From Prinsepia uniflora (taxonomy: Eukaryota; Streptophyta; Magnoliopsida; Rosales; Rosaceae), in assembly GCA_032719365.1 (NCBI GenBank), contig CM064861.1, positions 77,558,863 through 77,622,862 of the forward strand: 64,000 nt of DNA, read 5' to 3'. Both the position numbers and the translations under genes were made by a program. Position 1 is the first letter of the stretch; each line of letters starts with the position of its first letter. The notes under the pieces were generated by a model, which made no database searches, was not told the DNA's origin, and was given only the letters and a program-made list of their open reading frames with translations. Below, one piece after another: positions 57,409 to 64,000 of the stretch.

Positions 57409-60100
57409 GATTGGTATTGACAGAGATCGATCATAACAGTTACATAGAATTAAGTTGATAGCATTGCATGTGCCCAAATGATGGCAACCCCTCTCGCAAG
57501 TCGCAACCACCAACCTGCAGCCGATACAATCTTACAGATTTCATCACAATAATACTCTATCTAAGCTTAACCATATGACTTTACCTCATTATATTTATAC
57601 CTCCCCTATTATTATAATCTCCCTAATTAAATGCATGTGTAGAGTAATTAATCATCTTTAATCTGATTATACATCTAATCTCATTTAATCTTTCAACAAT
57701 AAAAATACTATCATTTTCATATTTTAAATATTTAAAATCGATAAGTTATCTGATAGAAAAAAAAAATTAACAATATATATTTCTTTTTCTTTTGCAATCC
57801 ATCGTGAATTTTCTGTTTGGAACTTTGGATGCATGCATGAGTGTAAAAGCAAAGTTCGATTTAAAAATATGGGATAGTTATAATTTTGTCAGTGAATTCA
57901 TTGGACAAGTAGGGCTAGGGAGTCATTTTAAGTTGTATCCATCATTGATTTCTGTCTTTTTGGGATGAATTTCCTATATATATTTCTGTCAAGCATTCCC
58001 ACCAGATAGCAATTAGCAAGAGACCATAATCATTTATTTATTTCTATTTTGTTCCTTTCATTTATTTTCTTCGTCAAATCGATCACAAATGTTTATGAGC
58101 CCCAGCTGTTCCAAGAACCTGACAAATCCTTAAAACAAAAGTGCTCACTAATTATTTTTATCCTTGTTCTTTCCCAACCTTAATGTTTATCCGCCCCACA
58201 ATCTTCATCATTGCAAAGTTTCTTTCAAAAAAGCATGCACATTTTTACCCCAGCAAGATCTCCATGTATAATCATCGTTTATTCTTCTCGTTAAACACAT
58301 AATTCAATATTATTAATTTCAGTAAGAAATTAAATAATAGTAGAATACTTTGTGATAAATTGATCGATTGAAAGAATGAGTTATAAATTTTAAAATAATA
58401 ATAATAATTTTGGTGACTATAATTCGTTCTGATTTTCAATTACTAAGTCGTTTTTTTTTTTTTAAGATGAGTAATATGCATCGATCAATTCTTCTCTATG
58501 ATGTCATTTTGTAGGCTTAAAGCCCTAACCAAGATCCAAAGTAGGAATGATTATGTTTACATAAACTTTGGTATGTGAAGATCATCAACTTATTTATGTG
58601 TGTGTGGATCGATCCATCACGTGGCCTGTGGGGGTGTCAAAATTTCATGTGCAAGGTGACATATATATTAAAACTTGTAAAGAGTGGCAATGATACATAA
58701 GGGTGGCCGATACCATTGAAGGTCGAAAATGCCCTTACCCCTTGAGAGGATGTGAAGGAAAACTCACATGCCCTTTAGGTCCCTTGTCTAATTACCCTAG
58801 GTCAGGTGCATTGGGAATCCCATGTAAGATTTTGATAATATATATGTCATAAATAATTAAAGGGTTCATTTATACTAATTAGTTTAAAACTATATGCAAT
58901 GCAACTTGTGACCTTAGCATGATTAAGTCAAGTTGAGGATTTTAAATTGTGCAAATTACTGTATAATTATACAAATAAATAAAAATAAAAAACCAATTAT
59001 TATCAAAGAAAAATACTATAGAGACCGTATTTATATTACACACTAATACAAATGAACTCTACTTATATTGATTGGTTTTATCTATATTAACATATGATTT
59101 ACAAATGTGATCTCCATAATATTGACATTTTATCTTGAATGAAATCAGAATGAGAATGAATTAAGACTCGTTAGTGCCATTTAATTTTCGCTTGCAAATT
59201 AGCTAGTGCCATTTAAGCTCCCTATGAATATCAAGCTTGAAACATGTGATCTCTTATGCACAAGAAACCGAGAATTGAGACCAGGATTATGAGTTACCCT
59301 GACATGAAACCGAGGCCTAGGCTTGTTAATAGGGGGCATCACGTGCCACATGGCACATATACAAATATATATGGCTTTCCTTCCTCAAACAAATCAAAAT
59401 TATAACCTACTCAACCATACAAAGTTATTATCTAATTTCTAATTATACGTGATTCTTTTTAATAATTAATTACACGACGGTTGTATTGCTTTTTTATGCT
59501 TTGATTTTACAGTTTAAACTTAAGGCTTGTCTCATTAATTACTACGGAATAATCCTTCTTTTGCTTAATGTCGTTTTTAATTTTGAAGTTACTTGTCTAA
59601 ATATATTCAGAGGTTTTTGAATTCGAGATAAACATTGTATTATATTCCTCTTAATACAATAAACTTTCAAAGTAACACTAGATGCTACATACTTACAAAT
59701 TCTTTTTAATGCATTGCATTTAATTATTTAAAATCCTTTATTACTCTGAGGTTTTTTTTATAACTAATTTTGCATACATTCTTACAAATATTGAAATTCC
59801 TCATCCATATATTAGGGCTCACGAATATTAATATTTTTTTGGATAAGTAAAATAATTAAGTATAAAGAAAAAACAAATATTGAATTTAACACTAACAAAA
59901 ACTAAAAAATAAATGTCAAATATTTAAAATATATATCTTTTTCATTATTAGAGTTAAAAGTACTTTATATTTTCATAATTTTTTTCTTTTCAATTTTGGG
60001 TTAGAATTTTCAAATTATGTTTTTTTTTTCCGAAGCTAATACTATTATAAATGTTAAAAAAAATGCTATTATACAGTTTTGTAAAAATGAAATAAAAACA
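57409..60100. other. AT-rich intergenic sequence
   Basis: No recognisable gene, LTR or MITE. A TATA-like CTATATATAT (about 57974-57983) is followed by a leader-like pyrimidine-rich stretch, and at about 58090 by a frame of only 15 codons. G-box-like CACGTG occurs near 59341. This is the best candidate in the window for host single-copy DNA. It could flank a gene, but nothing here proves one. Confidence 0.45.
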
Positions 60101-60739
60101 GAGTGACCCGCTAGAGAAAAGATGTTGGATTTAGGGACCCAATTAAACGAGGAAGTTAATGAACTGTTAATCCTTAATTATTGGACATTAATTACATCAT
60201 CCAGCAAGGCACAAATTTTTTACCGTGACGTTAATGATGACTGTAGGCGGAAGCAGTTCCGAGGTGAAAATACGAGAATCGAAGACCAAAAATGTGGATT
60301 TGTGACTGGTGAGGGGTTGACTAACGCCGTCCCACTAAACCAGTTTCCAAGAATCCAAGTAAGGAGATGGTTTGAGCTGTAACTAACGGCGTCAGTGTTT
60401 TCGAGGAGAGCACGTGAGTGTCTGTCATGGTTATGTTCAGAGGCTGTCAATAGTCAAATCAATGCCTCCCGGGTTGCTCTTTTTGAGAAGGGTACTTCAC
60501 TTGTCCTTGAGCTCAAATTTAGCTTTTATTTTTTGTTTCTTTGAAAGTCTAAATTTAAAGTTGGGCTATATTAGTAATTTGCTCCTCCAAATTGCCTCAG
60601 CCCTCAGGCAATATGGAACCTGATGTCCTACGGGACAGCGTTAGCCTAAACTTATAGAACGAATCTTCATATTTTGCTAAATTTTATTCTTGCGCAGTTT
60701 TATCTCCAACAATACTCTTGATTTATTTATGATAAATTT
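60101..60739. other. Unassigned sequence
   Basis: Less AT-rich than the preceding region. An 86-codon frame (60122-60382) and a 69-codon frame (60414-60623) show no domain I recognise. 'actaacggcg' words recur here (about 60318 and 60384) and also near 54260-54290. It may be transposon-derived. Confidence 0.3.
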
Positions 60740-61430
60740 TAGTTAAATACTGTTGAATCAAAGATTGAATTCGTCGCGAAAAGTCCTCACAATTCCTGCA
60801 GACAGCAAACAATTAGCTATCGTTGCTTCGATCGATTTACCCGGGGGTTGTTCGACCAAGAACACTCCGATGCTTAAGTTAGCTTTGAGAGAGGAAAAGG
60901 ATATACTTCGAAACGAAGAATCAACGTCCCTTGGAAGTGAAATGTACCTTGCTATTTATAGAAAAATCTTGGGAGCCTTGGAGAGTTCTGATTGGTCGGT
61001 TTGAATATTTAATTAATAAATAATATATTATTAATAAATGAATAATATATTATTTTGATAATCATAATGATGGCTTATCATGATAGTAATGATATTTAGT
61101 GTATTGTAATATTAATATTAAATTACCGTTATTAAGAATAACGATGATTATCTCTCGGAGAGAATATCAATATTACGGAGGTTTTAACCCGGCCAAATAA
61201 CGTATTTAACTGGTAAATAGATTATTTGATGTGCGGGTATTTTTCGAATGATCAGTGTTTGTTTTTGGGAATTACGGGACACGTGGTGGCTCCATAATTT
61301 TCGGATGATTCTGGGTTCCACAAATGCCCCCACATCGATTCGGTATTCAGGGAATCCGGAGGGATGTATTTTGCTTGGAATCTTTATATTACCGGGTTTA
61401 GTGGTGTGAATCGGTCATAATGTGCAAAAA
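60740..61430 (+). mobile_element. Ty3/gypsy-type LTR-like fragment
   Basis: This stretch has the look of an LTR promoter region: 'aacactccgatgcttaagtt', a Gly/Glu-rich spacer, then CTTGCTATTTATAG with a TATA box, followed by 'gattggtcgg'. Its end ('acaaatgcccccaca', about 61320-61335) is also LTR-like. Together with the gag-like frame at 63142 in the same orientation it suggests a 5' LTR and body, interrupted by an LTR-A fragment. The termini are not defined. Confidence 0.45.
60953..60960 (+). promoter_or_regulatory. TATA box of the LTR-like fragment
   Basis: TATTTATA in the context CTTGCTATTTATAGAAA, a usual form of retroelement TATA in plants. Confidence 0.5.
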
Positions 61431-62946
61431 TGACCATTTTGCCCCCCAAGCATGGAAAAAAGTCGACTTTTGAGCCCGGGGTCCAAAGGTTGTGGGTCAG
61501 AGACCGTTACGTAGGTCGAGTTAATACGAATTCATAGACAGGCGGCATGCCGAAATCGGGGATCGGACGCAAAAGTTATGGATCTATGAAGGAGAGGGGC
61601 ATTTTCGTAAATTTTGCAAAGTAAGGGCAAAATGTTGACTTTTGACCCGGGAGGTCCGAAGGACAAGGGCCAAGGACCATTACGTAGGTCCAGTCGATAC
61701 GAATCCATAGACAGTCGGCATGCCGAAATCGGAGATCGGACGCAAAAGTTATGGATCTATGAAGGCGAGGGGCATTTTCGTAATTTTCCGAGCGAAGGGC
61801 GAAACGGTCGTTTAAACGAAAAGTGAATGCTGACTCAAACTTCCAGCCAAGCATGTCACTTTCCCTCTCACTTTTACACCTGATTTTAGGGATTAAATCT
61901 AGGGTTTAGAGACATTAAACCCTTAATTAGGGAAAAAAACACTCAATGTGTCCATTTGGGTTATTGTTTAAATAACAGATCAAATTAGCTGCGAGAATGA
62001 TCAATTGAGAGGTTGAATTAGATCAAATTAAACACGAGAGACAGAGGGTGAACTGATTTTGCAGATTTCGAAAATTTTGAGAAATTGTGGGGAGAATTCG
62101 AATTCGGATTCGCGAGCTCTAAGGATCAAAATTGGGACTTGATTGAGTCTTTTGAGGTCAATTCGAATCGATTCACAACAAAAACGGAGAGAATTGGGGC
62201 TTCCCTGAGCAAGAACAGAAGCTCTGAATTTTGCTCGAAATCGAGCTTGAGTTCGAGCAGCTGGAGGTATAATTGTATGAAATTGATTATGCAAAAACTT
62301 TTGTTTCATTCTCACAATACTCTCTGTGTGATTTAATTTGAAAAACAGGGAAGAATTGGACGAACCCGATCACGAAACCCGTTTGAGAGTTCATCGGGGA
62401 TTTATCAGTTTTTGGTTATAATTGAAGTTTTAAACGTTACAGAACCTAAATATAAATGGTTTGGATGAAATCAGTTTAAAAAACGGATGAAAACAATGCC
62501 CAATTGAAGGAGAACAGATCGGGTCTCAACGCGGGTCTCCAACCCGTTTACCAGTCATTCGGGTAGAGGAGACACACTGTAGCAGTTACTGTGCTACGCG
62601 CGTGGCTTCCACGCGCAGCCGCTTGCGGCGGCGCGTGAGGGCGCGTGGAGGCGTTTCCGGGGGGATTTTCAACAGGTGTTTTATTATTTTTGATGTAATG
62701 AACATTTTTTGTGTTGGGTCCGAGACAAACTGACATTGTATCGATACTGTTTCGAGGGTCCGATGGTTTAGGTTATAACTTTAAATTTTTATTAAATTCC
62801 CGAAAAATTGTGGAAAATGGATATGATGTATTTAGAGTCATTGGTGACCCTTTATGATGTTTTTTGGGCAGGATTCGAAATTCCTAAAAAGCGTCAGAAA
62901 TTACGGAATCGCGTGCAGTTTGGAAAATGAGCAGTTTGGATAGTGC
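61430..62946 (+). mobile_element. LTR-A fragment
   Basis: It contains 'gcaaaaatgaccattttgcccc' in shortened form, two tandem modules (about 61503-61588 and 61675-61765, very similar to each other), the middle part around 62520-62660 with 'cacgcgcagccgc' words, and 'gatgtaatgaacattttt' near 62693. It stops near 62946, about where GTGAGTGGAC is expected ('atagtgcgtg' here). Neither LTR end nor target duplication was found. Confidence 0.7.
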
Positions 62947-62952
62947 GTGCTT

Positions 62953-63144
62953 GCATCGGTAGGCTGGCTCACACTCATTGTGACCCTTGCTAGTACCACA
63001 AATATGCTTGCTTCGTGGTGAACGGAGTTTGGCTGAGCAGTTGACGGGGATTTGGTGGTGATTGAGTGCACTTGCAAACGTGACTAGTGAGCATTGGTAG
63101 GCTAGGTCACATCCGTTGTGACGTTTGCTAGTACCACAAATATG
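62953..63144 (+). repeat. Two 54-bp units, each ending in ATG
   Basis: Units 62953-63006 and 63091-63144 lie 138 bases apart. They share 'ggtaggct', 'gtcaca', 'ttgtgac' and 'ttgctagtaccacaaatatg'. The second unit provides the start codon of the following frame. Each unit contains a small hairpin of 'gtcaca...tgtgac' type. Confidence 0.85.
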
Positions 63145-64000
63145 TTCGCTATGCGTCAAGGTGCTGAGAGACCCAGCAAGCCTGTTTTGTGGGAGCGTGG
63201 CGGTTCTCGTAGCCTTAGTCCATTCCGAGGGAAAGATATGGAGTTTGAGAAGCCTGAAGACTTTAAGGAGTGGAAAGCTCGTAATCAAATTGCTTTTCCC
63301 GAGGATGTCTTTGTGGAGCTTGGAGACAGATGCTCTTCTATGAAGGCTCTTAAGCATGGAAGGGGAAAGAACCCTGTCGGCGGTCGGTGGACTAAATTCC
63401 ATCCTTTGACCATTGGGTGGGGTTTCAAGTTCCCGTTCTCGAAGTTCTTTTCTAAGATTATTGGCTGGATGGGATGCAGTCCTGCTCAACTGGACGTCGA
63501 TGCTTATCGACACATCATGTGCTTTGAGAAGTTGAACAAGTTCTTTAGCCTGGGACTCTCGGAAGATGAATTCTGGCATTGCTATTCCGTGTCACACAAC
63601 GGAGTTACCGGCGGTCGGCTTTCTCGAGTTGTTCCCAAGGTGGAGCTATTTTTGAGGGCGGAGTTCAATGACAGTGCGTACAGGGTCAACTGTATTGAAG
63701 TCGGTGGTGCATGGGACAAACACGCCTCCTCAGACCTGAGGATCGCCTCACATTTTCGTTCGTTTGATGAGTTGTATAGCGGATTTGAAAGTCATCCTGA
63801 TCTTAAGAAGATTGATATGGCTTTGAAGATTCCCCCAGAGTTCCGAGACATGAGTTGGCTACTTTCTCCACTTAGAGATTTGAATGGTGGGAGGCCCTCG
63901 GATATCCTAATCAAAGAGTGGTTGAGTGCTCCTTTGCGGTTGAAGAAACCCGTTATCCAGAAGAGGAATGACAAGCAAGGATCCATTGTTTCCTTGGAGA
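63142..64000 (+). CDS. Gag-like / putative gypsy-type transposon protein, partial
   Basis: An uninterrupted frame from ATG at 63142 (alternative ATG at 63151) through the right edge, at least 286 codons. A stop lies in frame at 63103-63105, so the start is bounded. Residues around 100-150 read WGFKFPFSKFFSKIIGW, SPAQLDVDAYRHIMCF and LSEDEFWHCYSV. This matches the pattern of the 'putative gypsy type transposon' N-terminal domain (PF04195-like: FP...PF, then LxPxxW/Y, then F..CF). Such proteins are encoded near the 5' end of plant Ty3/gypsy elements and act as gag-like proteins of unknown detail. The reading frame is clean although the surroundings are decayed, so the element may be young. The long minus-strand frame across 62884-63579 is its shadow. 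Confidence 0.7.
   Translation, partial: MFAMRQGAERPSKPVLWERGGSRSLSPFRGKDMEFEKPEDFKEWKARNQIAFPEDVFVELGDRCSSMKALKHGRGKNPVGGRWTKFHPLTIGWGFKFPFSKFFSKIIGWMGCSPAQLDVDAYRHIMCFEKLNKFFSLGLSEDEFWHCYSVSHNGVTGGRLSRVVPKVELFLRAEFNDSAYRVNCIEVGGAWDKHASSDLRIASHFRSFDELYSGFESHPDLKKIDMALKIPPEFRDMSWLLSPLRDLNGGRPSDILIKEWLSAPLRLKKPVIQKRNDKQGSIVSLE

Noticed and set aside
62884..63579. 231-codon minus-strand open frame
   Set aside because: It lies antisense to the plus-strand frame at 63142, which has domain-like residues and stays open much longer. The minus translation shows no motif, and its repeated CGTSK-type text is just the two 54-bp units read backwards.

Overview
This window is plant nuclear DNA, almost certainly from an angiosperm with a repeat-rich genome. 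The evidence is long LTR retrotransposons with plant-type primer binding sites (initiator-Met and Asp tRNA), an Athila-like gag-pol, a Cassandra-type TRIM carrying 5S rRNA-like boxes, a plant-mobile-domain (PMD) relic and a hAT-type MITE. I cannot name the species. No ordinary host gene could be recognised, and no tRNA, true rRNA or organelle insert was seen. Most open frames here are chance frames in LTRs.

1-40207 is one large nest. The outermost element (B) is an Athila-like Ty3/gypsy element on the minus strand, with its 5' LTR near 39223-40207, an Asp-tRNA primer site at 39201-39217, decayed gag-pol between 31443 and 23931, and its 3' LTR near 21005-22323. It was hit by a solo LTR of its own family (24352-26443, TSD ccttg) and by two solo LTRs of a second family, here called LTR-A (31499-34602, TSD ataca; 35678-38291, TSD aaaga). 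Its 3' LTR was hit by an LTR-A element (H) whose body runs off the left edge. H's LTR was hit by element X (3290-20364). X carries Y (from 6012), which carries solo LTR Z (7147-10010, TSD tgtgg). The 3' LTR of X carries W (12675-18903, TSD cagaa), which carries V (12875-15969, TSD tcacg). The chain V in W in X in H in B is five insertions deep.

LTR-A is the dominant repeat, with about 15 full or partial copies. Measurable copies are 2.6-3.1 kb, start TGTAACGACCC and end CCTGACA or CCTGTCA. An iMet-tRNA primer site follows the LTR where the body survives. This suggests a long-LTR Ty3/gypsy group (Tekay/Del-like by inference), but no coding domain of that family is visible. All copies share a layout: two related modules near the start, a near-perfect palindrome, a GTGAGTGGAC...GTCCACTCAC inverted repeat enclosing a copy-specific minisatellite, and a CCCTTCAG|GTTG motif that looks like a 3' splice site.

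40208-55735 is another patchwork: a truncated LTR-A relative; a chimera of Cassandra and LTR-A with a perfect 86-bp inverted repeat, flanked by matching gtata; a PMD pseudogene split from its leader by solo LTR F (44833-47729, TSD gctca); a deleted element C with a polypurine tract between two LTR pieces; and a divergent LTR-like block.

55736-60100 is AT-rich and nearly free of recognisable retroelements, but contains a 576-bp hAT-type MITE with an exact 8-bp TSD. From 60740 a retroelement LTR-like stretch with a TATA box, an LTR-A fragment and an uninterrupted 286-codon gag-like frame (63142 to beyond the window) follow.
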